Position numbers and translations under genes: made by a program. DNA of 7,460 nucleotides from Barnesiella sp. Its GTDB lineage: Bacteria; Bacteroidota; Bacteroidia; Bacteroidales; Muribaculaceae. Below are positions 1 through 7,184 of this stretch, piece by piece. The stretch spans positions 2,781 through 10,240 of the forward strand of contig JAAVEX010000015.1 of the NCBI GenBank assembly GCA_014801065.1, in the 5' to 3' direction. The notes below the pieces were generated by a model, which worked only from the letters and a program-made list of their open reading frames with translations, was not told the DNA's origin and ran no database searches. Position 1 is the stretch's first letter; every line of letters begins with the position of its first letter.

Positions 1-1004
1 TCGGGGAATTTGGTGCGCAGATCCACGAGGATACAGTGGTTATCCGTGCCGTTCGACACGATCTTGTAGCCCTTATCCATGAGCGCCTTAGCCATAGCCT
101 TGGCGTTTTTCTGCACCTGAATCTGATATTCGCGGTATTCCGGCTGCAGAGCTTCGCCGAAAGCCACAGCCTTACCGGCAATCACATGTTCGAGCGGTCC
201 GCCCTGCACGCCGGGGAACACTGCCGAGTCAAGCAGCGACGACATCATGCGCACCTGTCCTTTCGGCGTAGTCTTGCCCCAGGGATTTTCGAAATCTTCC
301 CCCATGAGGATGATACCGCCACGCGGACCGCGGAGCGTCTTGTGGGTGGTTGAAGTGACGATATGGGCATACTTCACGGGATTGTCGAGCAATCCGGCAG
401 CGATCAGACCGGCCGGATGAGCCATATCGACCATGAAAATCGCTCCGATTTCATCGGCCAGACGACGCATGCGCGCATAGTCCCATTCGCGTGAATAGGC
501 GCTCGCTCCGCCAATGATCAATTTCGGACGCTCGCGGCGGGCCACTTCCTCCATCTGGTCGTAATCGACAAGACCTGTCTCGGCATCGACATTATATTCG
601 AGGGCATGAAACACGAGACCGGAAAAATTCACAGGACTGCCGTGAGAGAGGTGGCCTCCGTGAGAGAGATTCAGGCCAAGAAACTTATCGCCGGGCTGCA
701 TGCAGGCCATGAACACAGCCATATTGGCCTGCGCGCCCGAGTGGGGCTGAACGTTGGCCCATGCTGCTCCGAAAAGCTCTTTGACGCGATCGATAGCGAG
801 CTGCTCAACCTTGTCGACCACCTGACATCCGCCGTAGTAGCGGTGGCCCGGATAGCCCTCGGCATATTTATTGGTCAGACACGAACCCATAGCCTGCATC
901 ACCTGCGGGCTTACGAAGTTTTCTGAGGCAATCAGTTCGATTCCTTTCTTCTGGCGTTGATACTCTTGGTCGATTAATTCAAAAATCTGATTGTCGGGTT
1001 GCAT
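1..1004 (-). CDS. glyA: Serine hydroxymethyltransferase, carboxyl end beyond the window
   Basis: This cytoplasmic PLP enzyme interconverts serine plus tetrahydrofolate with glycine plus 5,10-methylene-tetrahydrofolate, the main source of one-carbon units for purine, thymidylate and methionine synthesis. Reading from the ATG at 1004 gives 334 complete codons without a stop. Visible family signatures are ENF near residue 28, the [13 protein letters not shown] block at 47-59, HSGAQAN at 88-94, VDMAHPAGL at 192-200, and [13 protein letters not shown] at 218-230, where Lys222 is the expected Schiff-base lysine. After it comes a longer stretch (about 231-260, containing [11 protein letters not shown]) than in the E. 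coli enzyme; I recall this as usual in Bacteroidota homologues. VFPGVQGGP follows at 262-270. The family usually has about 420-430 residues, so roughly 90 are missing at the left edge. It starts 24 bp after the flavin reductase gene with no -7 element between, so it is probably the last visible gene of the pyrB operon. Identification is very secure. Confidence 0.97.
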   Translation of the reverse strand, partial: MQPDNQIFELIDQEYQRQKKGIELIASENFVSPQVMQAMGSCLTNKYAEGYPGHRYYGGCQVVDKVEQLAIDRVKELFGAAWANVQPHSGAQANMAVFMACMQPGDKFLGLNLSHGGHLSHGSPVNFSGLVFHALEYNVDAETGLVDYDQMEEVARRERPKLIIGGASAYSREWDYARMRRLADEIGAIFMVDMAHPAGLIAAGLLDNPVKYAHIVTSTTHKTLRGPRGGIILMGEDFENPWGKTTPKGQVRMMSSLLDSAVFPGVQGGPLEHVIAGKAVAFGEALQPEYREYQIQVQKNAKAMAKALMDKGYKIVSNGTDNHCILVDLRTKFP

Positions 1005-1028
1005 AGGATTGTATGTTTGTTTTAGGGG

Positions 1029-1592
1029 TTATTTCTTCTTTTTCACAGTCCAGCCGAAGCGACCTATCGGCTGACCCTGAGTGTAATAGTGACCGTGGGT
1101 ATAGTTGATCAGGCCTGCGTCGCCAAGGCGGAAAGTGCCGGTTTCCGGATCGATCAGACCCTCATCGGCAAGCACACACACCACCTCGGCGATCATCATA
1201 TCATGGCTCCCGAGATGCACGATCTCCTTCACGCGACACTCTATCGAAAGCGGACTCTCGGCTATCGACGGGCATCCCACATGGCGACCCGCCTCCGGAG
1301 TCAGCCCCGTTTCTGCCCATTTATCGTAGTCCCGACCCGATCTCACTCCGGCCCAATCCGTTGCGCGGGCCATCGATTCAGTGGTGAGATTGATCGTAAA
1401 CTCCATGGTAGAGCGGATCATATCATAGGAATAACGCTCGGGGCGCACCGAGATATAACACATCGCCGGATCGGTGCAGATCGTACCGGTCCACGCAACC
1501 GTCAGCATATTGCTGCGTTCAGCCGTGCCGCAGGTCACCAACACCGCCGGAAGCGGATAGATCATCGTGCCCGGTTTCCACTCCTGTTTCAT
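1029..1592 (-). CDS. Flavin reductase-like (flavoredoxin-type) FMN-binding protein
   Basis: A 187-aa protein of the flavin reductase-like split-barrel family (Pfam Flavin_Reduct type), expected to bind FMN in the cytoplasm and to pass electrons from NAD(P)H or a redox partner. Its true substrate is not known from sequence. The amino end WKPGTMIYPLPAVLVTCG (residues 5-22), then SNMLTVAWTGTICTDPAMCY (about 27-46) and ISVRPERYSYD, form the typical flavin-contacting first half. NLTTESMARATDWAG and SGRDYDKW follow, as in flavoredoxin-like members. There is no signal peptide and no membrane segment. Length is normal for the family. The start lies 4 bp after the pyrI stop, and its end is 24 bp before glyA, so it sits inside the pyr-glyA run. 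A link to pyrimidine or folate metabolism is only suggested by position. It ends in a short lysine tail (TVKKKK). Family assignment is good; specific function is open. Confidence 0.88.
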   Translation of the reverse strand: MKQEWKPGTMIYPLPAVLVTCGTAERSNMLTVAWTGTICTDPAMCYISVRPERYSYDMIRSTMEFTINLTTESMARATDWAGVRSGRDYDKWAETGLTPEAGRHVGCPSIAESPLSIECRVKEIVHLGSHDMMIAEVVCVLADEGLIDPETGTFRLGDAGLINYTHGHYYTQGQPIGRFGWTVKKKK

Positions 1593-1596
1593 CGCA

Positions 1597-2058
1597 TCAG
1601 TCGATTATAGCCTCACCCGAACGCACACTCTGGCCGCAGTAGCAGCAGCGGATCGTCACATCATCGCGGTCGGTCACCACGAAGCGGGTGCGCATCGGCT
1701 CATTGTTCGTTATACACTTGGGATTGCCGCAACGCACTATTCCCTTGATCTCATGCGGAAGCTCGATAGGAAACTTCTTCACCACCACATAATCGCGGAT
1801 AATATTGATATTGGCCTTGGGAGCGATCAGAGCTATGCGGTTCAACACATCGTCGGCAAACTCCACATCGGCCACCTTTATGATACCCTTCTTGCCCAGG
1901 CGGTGCGACGACAGATTGTTGCCTATTGTCACATTGGTGGTCATCTTCTCGATTCCGAGAATCCTGACAGCCTTGAAGAGCACTTCGGCCGGGATATGAT
2001 CGATCACGGTCCCGTGGCGCAGAGCCGCCACAGCCAGTTCCTTGCTTTCCTTAGTCAT
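1597..2058 (-). CDS. pyrI: Aspartate carbamoyltransferase regulatory chain
   Basis: This 153-aa protein is the regulatory subunit of aspartate carbamoyltransferase. In the family it carries the allosteric nucleotide site (CTP/UTP inhibition, ATP activation) and bridges catalytic trimers through a zinc domain. The effector domain shows GTVIDHIPA (residues 16-24; Asp20 and His21 match the nucleotide-contact region of E. coli PyrI) and TIGNNLSS. The zinc domain shows CGNPKC (Cys110 and Cys115) and a second knuckle with Cys138 and Cys141, matching the four zinc ligands of E. coli PyrI. An extra cysteine at 139 lies inside the second knuckle (RCCYC), where E. coli has lysine. Length equals the E. 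coli protein. The ATG lies 2 bp after the pyrB stop, so translation is probably coupled and keeps the two chains in balance. A purine-rich AAAAAGGA precedes the start, but Bacteroidota depend little on Shine-Dalgarno pairing. Assignment is very secure. Confidence 0.97.
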   Translation of the reverse strand: MTKESKELAVAALRHGTVIDHIPAEVLFKAVRILGIEKMTTNVTIGNNLSSHRLGKKGIIKVADVEFADDVLNRIALIAPKANINIIRDYVVVKKFPIELPHEIKGIVRCGNPKCITNNEPMRTRFVVTDRDDVTIRCCYCGQSVRSGEAIID

Positions 2059-2060
2059 GA

Positions 2061-2993
2061 TTATCCTTTTTCCGATTCATAAATATCAATGCCGAGGGCG
2101 CGACAGATAATGGCCTGACGCGCATAGAGCCCATTGCGGGCCTGATCGAAATAGTAAGCGCGCGGATCGTCGTCGACATCCTGAGCTATCTCATTGACAC
2201 GCGGCAGCGGATGAAGCACACGCATTGTCATCTTCGCATCCCGCAGCATCTCGGCCCGCAGAGTGTACAGATCCTTCACCCGCTCATATTCCATAATGTC
2301 GGCAAAGCGTTCTCGCTGCACTCGCGTCATATACACGATGTCGGAACTGTTGATCACCTCCGGTGAGAAATCCTTATACTCCTCATAGCGGATATTGTTG
2401 GCGCGGCAAAACTCACGGTATTCGGCCGGCATTCGCAATTCATCGCAGGCCACAAACCTAAACGTAGGGTTGAAATGACGCAGCGCCATAAGAAGCGAAT
2501 GAACCGTGCGGCCATACTTCAGGTCGCCCACCATGGTGATCACCAGATTGTCAAGCCGTCCCTGTGTCTTATAGATGGAATAAAGGTCGAGCATCGTCTG
2601 CGACGGATGCTGATTCGCCCCATCGCCGGCATTGATCACCGGCACGTCGGTCACCTCCGTGGCATAGCGGGCTGCCCCCTCAAGATAGTGACGCATGATG
2701 ATCAGGTCCACATAGTTGCTCACCATCTTGATCGTATCTTTGAGCGTCTCGCCCTTCGACGACGAAGTGGTCGAAGCATCCGAGAAACCGATCACACGAC
2801 CGCCCAGGCGGTTCACGGCAGTTTCAAAACTCAGGCGCGTACGCGTCGACGGCTCAAAAAAGAGCGTGGCCACCACCTTCCCATCCAGTATCTTATGATT
2901 CGGATGCTCTTCAAAGTAGCGGGCTCTCTCTATCAGATCGAGGATATCCTCCTTAGAGATGTCGTCGATCGAAACAAGACTATTCGGATTCAT
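2061..2993 (-). CDS. pyrB: Aspartate carbamoyltransferase catalytic chain
   Basis: This enzyme joins carbamoyl phosphate and aspartate to N-carbamoyl-L-aspartate, the committed step of pyrimidine synthesis in the cytoplasm. From the ATG at 2993 the protein has 310 residues, almost the same as E. coli PyrB. The carbamoyl-phosphate loop [13 protein letters not shown] (45-57) is intact, as are the SSSKGETL loop with Lys80 (supplied across the trimer interface in the family), [36 protein letters not shown] and the aspartate-binding HPLPRVNE. The reading frame stays open to a GTG at 3023, which would add ten residues. I prefer 2993 because a perfect -7 element covers 3023-3030, so that GTG would lie inside the promoter and not in the mRNA, and because the family usually starts close to this point. 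With pyrI 2 bp downstream it forms the normal two-subunit enzyme. Transcription probably starts near 3019, leaving a leader of about 25 nt, too short for an E. coli-type pyrBI attenuator. Confidence 0.97.
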   Translation of the reverse strand: MNPNSLVSIDDISKEDILDLIERARYFEEHPNHKILDGKVVATLFFEPSTRTRLSFETAVNRLGGRVIGFSDASTTSSSKGETLKDTIKMVSNYVDLIIMRHYLEGAARYATEVTDVPVINAGDGANQHPSQTMLDLYSIYKTQGRLDNLVITMVGDLKYGRTVHSLLMALRHFNPTFRFVACDELRMPAEYREFCRANNIRYEEYKDFSPEVINSSDIVYMTRVQRERFADIMEYERVKDLYTLRAEMLRDAKMTMRVLHPLPRVNEIAQDVDDDPRAYYFDQARNGLYARQAIICRALGIDIYESEKG

Positions 2994-3022
2994 AATCAAC
3001 AAGCTATATACAAACTTGCCCA

Positions 3023-3054
3023 CAAAATTAAAAAAAATCCCCGAATTCTCCCAA
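3023..3054 (-). promoter_or_regulatory. Promoter of the pyrB-pyrI-flavin reductase-glyA run
   Basis: Read on the minus strand, TAATTTTG (3030 to 3023) is an exact match to the Bacteroidota -7 consensus TAnnTTTG. TTG (3054 to 3052) stands 21 bp upstream at the -33 position. The spacer ends in a run of T on this strand. The start of transcription is inferred at about 3019, some 25 nt before the pyrB ATG at 2993. This is consensus matching by eye; no transcript data support it. Confidence 0.68.
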
Positions 3055-3113
3055 CGCCCCGCTATTTTGCTTCACCATTTTTTCAACACCCCCCTCTACA
3101 CCCACCTCAAACG

Positions 3114-3142
3114 ATTAAAATATGTTACACCCAATTAAAATA
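3114..3142. repeat. Pair of 9-bp direct repeats in the divergent intergenic region
   Basis: ATTAAAATA occurs at 3114-3122 and again at 3134-3142, 20 bp apart, or about two helical turns. They lie between the two promoters, just upstream of the -33 element of the rightward one. They could be a paired binding site or a UP-like AT-rich stretch, or chance in AT-rich DNA. No regulator can be named. Confidence 0.4.
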
Positions 3143-3153
3143 ACCAAAATCAC

Positions 3154-3185
3154 TTGCGAACCCACCAACCCAAATAGTAAATTTG
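3154..3185 (+). promoter_or_regulatory. Promoter of the rightward secreted-protein cassette
   Basis: TAAATTTG at 3178-3185 is an exact match to the Bacteroidota -7 consensus TAnnTTTG, with TTG at 3154-3156 exactly 21 bp upstream. The predicted start of transcription is near 3189, giving a leader of only about 13 nt before the ATG at 3203. CAAAT at 3171-3175 and ATTTG at 3181-3185 form a small inverted repeat over the -7 element, which could be chance. The position supports 3203 as the start, because the upstream in-frame ATG at 3122 would lie before the promoter. Confidence 0.65.
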
Positions 3186-3202
3186 CGAAAACCATCATCA
3201 TC

Positions 3203-4309
3203 ATGCTTAATCGGGTAGTCTTCATAGCTTTTTGCATCCTCACAGCAAATGCTTTAGGAGCGCGGGTATTTACTCTCGACAGGGAGCATAACGGCTTGCG
3301 TCCCGGCGATTCGATGAAGCTACGTCAGATAGAGTTTGTTGACACGGTTTCGGCCGGGGAATATCGGATATGGGATTTGTCCGGATTGGAAAGCCGAAGA
3401 GTTCACAGGCTCACCATTAGCAGCTTGTCTGCAGATGAAGATACTTTGAGTTGTGTTGTTGACCGCACGAGGTATATCTTTTCCGTTTCAGGCGATACAA
3501 TAAAATACGAGGGGTTTGAAAATAATCTTTCTGATATAAAGGCCGACCGGGCCGAAAACGTGCTTATATTTCCGATTCAACTCAATAATATTTTTACCTG
3601 TGAGTTTTCGGGTTCGGGCAGATATGCCGACCATTTGCGTCAGCAGATGAAGACACAGTGCCGGTCATGCGCCGATGCCAGTGGCACGCTTATCACTCCG
3701 GAGGGCGATACGATACCAAATGTGTTACGTCTGCGGACTGTAAGAAACATCCGAGACAGGTATATCCCATTGAACGTAGCAGAAAGAGAGAACCGCGCCG
3801 ACAGTGTTTCGCTTCGGGAAATCAACAGCCGATTTTATGCCGAGGGTTATCGCTATCCTCTGTTGATTTGCAGCAGTATTTACAGCGGCGATGATGGAAA
3901 GCTAATCTCTTCGAAAGCCTATAGTTTGTCCTCCACTGAGATGGCATCTCTTGACGATCCTGTTAATGATGAGGCACGTCGGGAAATTTCTGATTTAGCC
4001 AAAAACGGTCAAAATCCCGATGGCCGTGACAATGGCAACCATTCAGAAACTTCGAAGATAGACTACACACTACGCCAAGATAAATCAACCGCCACTATGA
4101 CTATTGATTTTACCGTAACGGAAAACACGGCGGTCGCCTTTGTGTTGGCTGATATCTACGGTATCGTCTACTCGTCAGAGACGCATAATGCAGCTGCCGG
4201 AGAATCATACTCAGTCACATTCGACTACGGCAAGCTGCCATACTCCGCCGCTTACGGTATAAATATCACTGTCGGGCAAGAGGTTCACTCCGAGAAATTC
4301 TACCGATAA
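3203..4309 (+). CDS. Exported protein of unknown function with a T9SS-like C-terminal domain
   Basis: A 368-aa protein. A Sec signal peptide is visible at residues 1-20 (positive residue, hydrophobic core VVFIAFCIL, then ANALGA before the likely cut); no lipobox cysteine is present. The frame is open to an ATG at 3122, but the 27 added residues would hide the signal peptide and lie upstream of the promoter, so I chose 3203. The mature amino end holds LRPGDSMKLRQIEF and, at 56-61, IWDLSG. Further on come a CRSC pair (Cys153, Cys156) and GTLITPEGDTIPNVLR. From memory, these patterns occur in Bacteroidota secreted proteins found beside RHS-type genes, but I cannot name a family. An Asn/Gly/Asp-rich linker (about 269-286) leads to a beta-rich module (287-368) ending in HSEKFYR, which resembles type IX secretion sorting domains in length, central DIYGIVY pattern and basic end. 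Export to the cell surface is therefore plausible but inferred. The next gene follows after 13 bp. Confidence 0.82.
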   Translation: MLNRVVFIAFCILTANALGARVFTLDREHNGLRPGDSMKLRQIEFVDTVSAGEYRIWDLSGLESRRVHRLTISSLSADEDTLSCVVDRTRYIFSVSGDTIKYEGFENNLSDIKADRAENVLIFPIQLNNIFTCEFSGSGRYADHLRQQMKTQCRSCADASGTLITPEGDTIPNVLRLRTVRNIRDRYIPLNVAERENRADSVSLREINSRFYAEGYRYPLLICSSIYSGDDGKLISSKAYSLSSTEMASLDDPVNDEARREISDLAKNGQNPDGRDNGNHSETSKIDYTLRQDKSTATMTIDFTVTENTAVAFVLADIYGIVYSSETHNAAAGESYSVTFDYGKLPYSAAYGINITVGQEVHSEKFYR

Positions 4310-4322
4310 AATCATTCATCCC

Positions 4323-7184
4323 ATGAAGGCTATTTTAGCAATATTAACCCTACTTTCTCTTCAGACAGCCTATGCTGCCGGAAGCGATGATTATATTCCT
4401 AAAAGTCCGACAGAGGGATTATCGCCAACGGCCAAATCGTTTCAGCGCTACGGAGACATCCCGGTTTCATTATATACCGGAACTCCATCGGTTGCCGTAC
4501 CTTTAACCGTTTTAAAATCAGGGAATCTGACTCTGCCCATTGAAATATCATATCACAGCGGCGGAGTAAAAGCCGACGAACATCCCGGGTGGACAGGACT
4601 GGGATGGTCATTGACTGCAGGTGGAGCCATAACACGCGAGGTCAGAGACTTGCCTGATGAAACAAGACAATATGGTTATAAATACACTTGCAAGGACCTC
4701 CATTTAAATCAAATCAATAGTCAACAAGTCAACAATTTTGTCAACAATCTGAATGGAACACCACTCTCGCCCGCCGGTGATTCCGAACCGGACAAGTTCA
4801 GTTTCCAATTTTTTGGTTACAGCGGCTATTTCATGATGGACGCTGATGGTCAGTGGAAAATATTCTGCGACCGTCCTTTGAAAATTGAGGCGGATGAGCC
4901 AAAGGTACCATACATTACTTTTAATAATGGCGTTACAGTTTCTTCCACACAACAACCTGCTTATCACCGATTCATTATAACAGGCGACGATGGAACAAAA
5001 TATACATTCGGACAAAACGCGATTGACATGACTATCAATTCCGCAAGTCAAACCGATTCCGACTGGGAAACATCTGCATGGTATCTTACTGAAGTCATAC
5101 ATCCTAACGGCGATAAAATCAATTTCAAATACGAGCGTGGCGATTTTGTCGTAAATTTCTTTCGTGGTTTTTCGGGTTACCGTGTAGACGACAAATATAG
5201 AGTCATCAATTCAGGTGCGGGTGGTCGATTGATTTCACCGGTATATCTTAGCGAGATAACCGGCTCTACATTTAAAGTTGTCCTGTCATCATCCCAATCC
5301 CGAGAGCTTAACTTTTCAGGTCAAGAGTATCTCGAACGCTCAACGCCTGTCAACTCCTCGCCCTCTGTCACCCGACCTATTTATTGCCCTGTCGGTGGCG
5401 GCTCGATGATGAGCGAGGTCAAATGGCGTAAACTTGACAATATCACTGTCTTCGACAATTCCGGAAAACAGGTTAAAAAGGTGGAATTTAGTTATACGAA
5501 TTCTGACTATCAAAGACTGATGCTTCTGAGCTTAAAGATTAAGGAACGTAGCAATAAGAACGCCGAATGTTATCAGTTCTCCTATAGCAATGTGTCAGGA
5601 CTTCCATCCTATTTATCTACAAACGTTGATCATTGGGGCTATATTGGAAGTTTAAGCAATAATCCTGACTCTCCTAACTATAAGGAATCCTCGCCTCCAT
5701 ATAATCCGCCGGGGCTACTTAAAGAAATAACGTATCCGTTAGGTGGTAAAACGGTTTTGGAATTTGAGCCAAACACCTATACCTTCGTTAACAATGGGAC
5801 AAACTATGATTCGGAAAGGACATGTGGAGGCTATCGCATAAAACGAATTGTCAACATTCCTAACAATGGCTCTCTGCCCGAAGTTAAAGATTACAGATAT
5901 TATAATGGCATATTGGAAGGAATTCCAACTCATTCAGCCACCAATCAATATATAGATAAAAACGGCAACGTTTTTAACATCACTGAGACAAGCAGTAATT
6001 CGCTGAGTTCAATCGTTAATAACTACGGTTATCATATCTGCTATCCGATGGTCGAAGAGCTCAAAGCAGACAGTAGCCGCACGGTGACGGAATTCTTTTC
6101 TCCGACCGATGTAGATTTCAGAGATCAGTCGCCGATATTTGCATCTGACCCAACCGCGTTTGTCCATAGTTCGCTTAAAGGTCAATACCGAGGTAGAACC
6201 AAAAGTATCACTTTCTACTCGGCAAAAGGTCGCCCGGTAAAATCAATTCAAAAAACCTATTCTCCACTTGGAGGGACAATGACCGCTGTCAATGGCCTTT
6301 ATTGTGATTGGTTTACTATTCCAAATATTGAAAATTCACATGCCACTCCTCTACTTTTCCCCAAATATAGTTTGTATAGCAACTATACATACACACTTGT
6401 CGAGACGGGGCATGAAGAATCAGACTATAATGCGTCGGGAACAAAATATCGGCATTCATCAACCTATAAAACATATAACTCTGCCGGGCAAATCTCTCGG
6501 GATTCGACTGTAGTCACCTATTCCGACAGTCGTCATGAAACAGCCGTCAAACACTTTTATTATAAATGGGAAAAAGATTCGTGGTATCAGACCAATAACA
6601 TCCGAAACCTTTTGGCGCGTGTCGAGCAATACCATAATGGAAAGAACCTCGGTAATATTGTATTTGACTACAATCTACAGCGTGGAATATTCCCGGTTCT
6701 CACCAACATAAAAGAATCATTTATAGATGGAGACTACAGAGACGTGTATCAATGTGGACTTTCAGACAAAACCGGACTTCCGGTTCATGTCATTGATGCC
6801 TCGGGGCTGCATACCGTATATCTTTGGGGGCCTGACAGAATACACCCGATTGTTGAAATAAAAAATACTGATGCTCAATCAGTCAGAGCGATTTTAGGCT
6901 ACGACCCGGCAGATGCTCCCGACGACAGCTATCTACCTGCAAAAATTCCTTTACTCAGACAAGGACTCCCCAACGCTATGATAACCATCTACACCTATGA
7001 ACCATTCTTAGGCGTCACTTCCATCACAGATCCCGCAGGCAAAACAACGCGGTTTGAATACGACGAACATAGTCGTTTGACCAAAATATTTGACCTCAAC
7101 AACAACGTAATAACTCGCTTCAAGTATTCAACATACTCCGAAGATAAAAATGAAGGTTTGGCAACAATAGAAGCAGAACAATGA
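4323..7184 (+). CDS. Secreted RHS/YD-repeat-type protein without core or toxin tip
   Basis: A 953-aa exported protein with a signal peptide (residues 1-18, ending TAYA before AGSDD). The amino end has the layout shared by SpvB/TcaB-like and RHS shell proteins: YGDIPVSLYTGTPSVAVPL (43-61), LPIEISYHSGG (71-81), GWTGLGWSLTAGGAITR (89-105). The middle (about 120-800) is beta-strand-rich, with recurring Y/W and G/N spacing but no clear repeat by eye. Near the end, VYLWGPDRIHPIVEIKN starts at 832, LPNAMITIYTYEP at about 882, and one good YD repeat at 906-935 (GKTTRFEYDEHSRLTKIFD). This tail matches what I recall of many Bacteroidota homologues of about 950-1,000 residues that also stop soon after this point, so it is probably not truncated. 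There is no RHS-associated core signature (a YDYGARFYDP-like motif) and no variable toxin region. RHS repeats usually build a hollow beta shell; whether this one encloses anything is unknown. Its stop overlaps the next start (ATGA). Surface adhesin or carrier roles are possible. Confidence 0.88.
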   Translation: MKAILAILTLLSLQTAYAAGSDDYIPKSPTEGLSPTAKSFQRYGDIPVSLYTGTPSVAVPLTVLKSGNLTLPIEISYHSGGVKADEHPGWTGLGWSLTAGGAITREVRDLPDETRQYGYKYTCKDLHLNQINSQQVNNFVNNLNGTPLSPAGDSEPDKFSFQFFGYSGYFMMDADGQWKIFCDRPLKIEADEPKVPYITFNNGVTVSSTQQPAYHRFIITGDDGTKYTFGQNAIDMTINSASQTDSDWETSAWYLTEVIHPNGDKINFKYERGDFVVNFFRGFSGYRVDDKYRVINSGAGGRLISPVYLSEITGSTFKVVLSSSQSRELNFSGQEYLERSTPVNSSPSVTRPIYCPVGGGSMMSEVKWRKLDNITVFDNSGKQVKKVEFSYTNSDYQRLMLLSLKIKERSNKNAECYQFSYSNVSGLPSYLSTNVDHWGYIGSLSNNPDSPNYKESSPPYNPPGLLKEITYPLGGKTVLEFEPNTYTFVNNGTNYDSERTCGGYRIKRIVNIPNNGSLPEVKDYRYYNGILEGIPTHSATNQYIDKNGNVFNITETSSNSLSSIVNNYGYHICYPMVEELKADSSRTVTEFFSPTDVDFRDQSPIFASDPTAFVHSSLKGQYRGRTKSITFYSAKGRPVKSIQKTYSPLGGTMTAVNGLYCDWFTIPNIENSHATPLLFPKYSLYSNYTYTLVETGHEESDYNASGTKYRHSSTYKTYNSAGQISRDSTVVTYSDSRHETAVKHFYYKWEKDSWYQTNNIRNLLARVEQYHNGKNLGNIVFDYNLQRGIFPVLTNIKESFIDGDYRDVYQCGLSDKTGLPVHVIDASGLHTVYLWGPDRIHPIVEIKNTDAQSVRAILGYDPADAPDDSYLPAKIPLLRQGLPNAMITIYTYEPFLGVTSITDPAGKTTRFEYDEHSRLTKIFDLNNNVITRFKYSTYSEDKNEGLATIEAEQ

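Noticed and set aside
36..926. Plus-strand and alternative-frame open frames within glyA
   Set aside because: The glyA frame explains this stretch fully with intact family motifs; the other frames look like composition by-products.
1089..2082. Two long plus-strand open frames opposite the flavin reductase and pyrI genes
   Set aside because: They are shadows of well-supported genes, rich in His, Arg and Ala, without family motifs or plausible start context.
2994..3022. An E. coli-type pyrBI attenuator or leader peptide before pyrB
   Set aside because: The predicted leader is only about 25 nt, with no room for a leader peptide plus a hairpin and T-run, and no stem-loop is visible there.
2475..3143. 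A 222-codon open frame on the plus strand opposite pyrB
   Set aside because: It is wholly antisense to a secure pyrB gene and its promoter, has a His/Arg-rich composition typical of reverse frames of GC-rich coding DNA, and shows no recognisable motif.
3122..3202. Longer amino end for the first rightward gene, starting at the ATG at 3122
   Set aside because: It would place 27 polar residues before a clear signal peptide and would start upstream of the predicted promoter.
6292..6513. A 73-codon plus-strand frame inside the RHS-type gene
   Set aside because: It lies in another frame of a continuous 953-codon gene and has no supporting motif.
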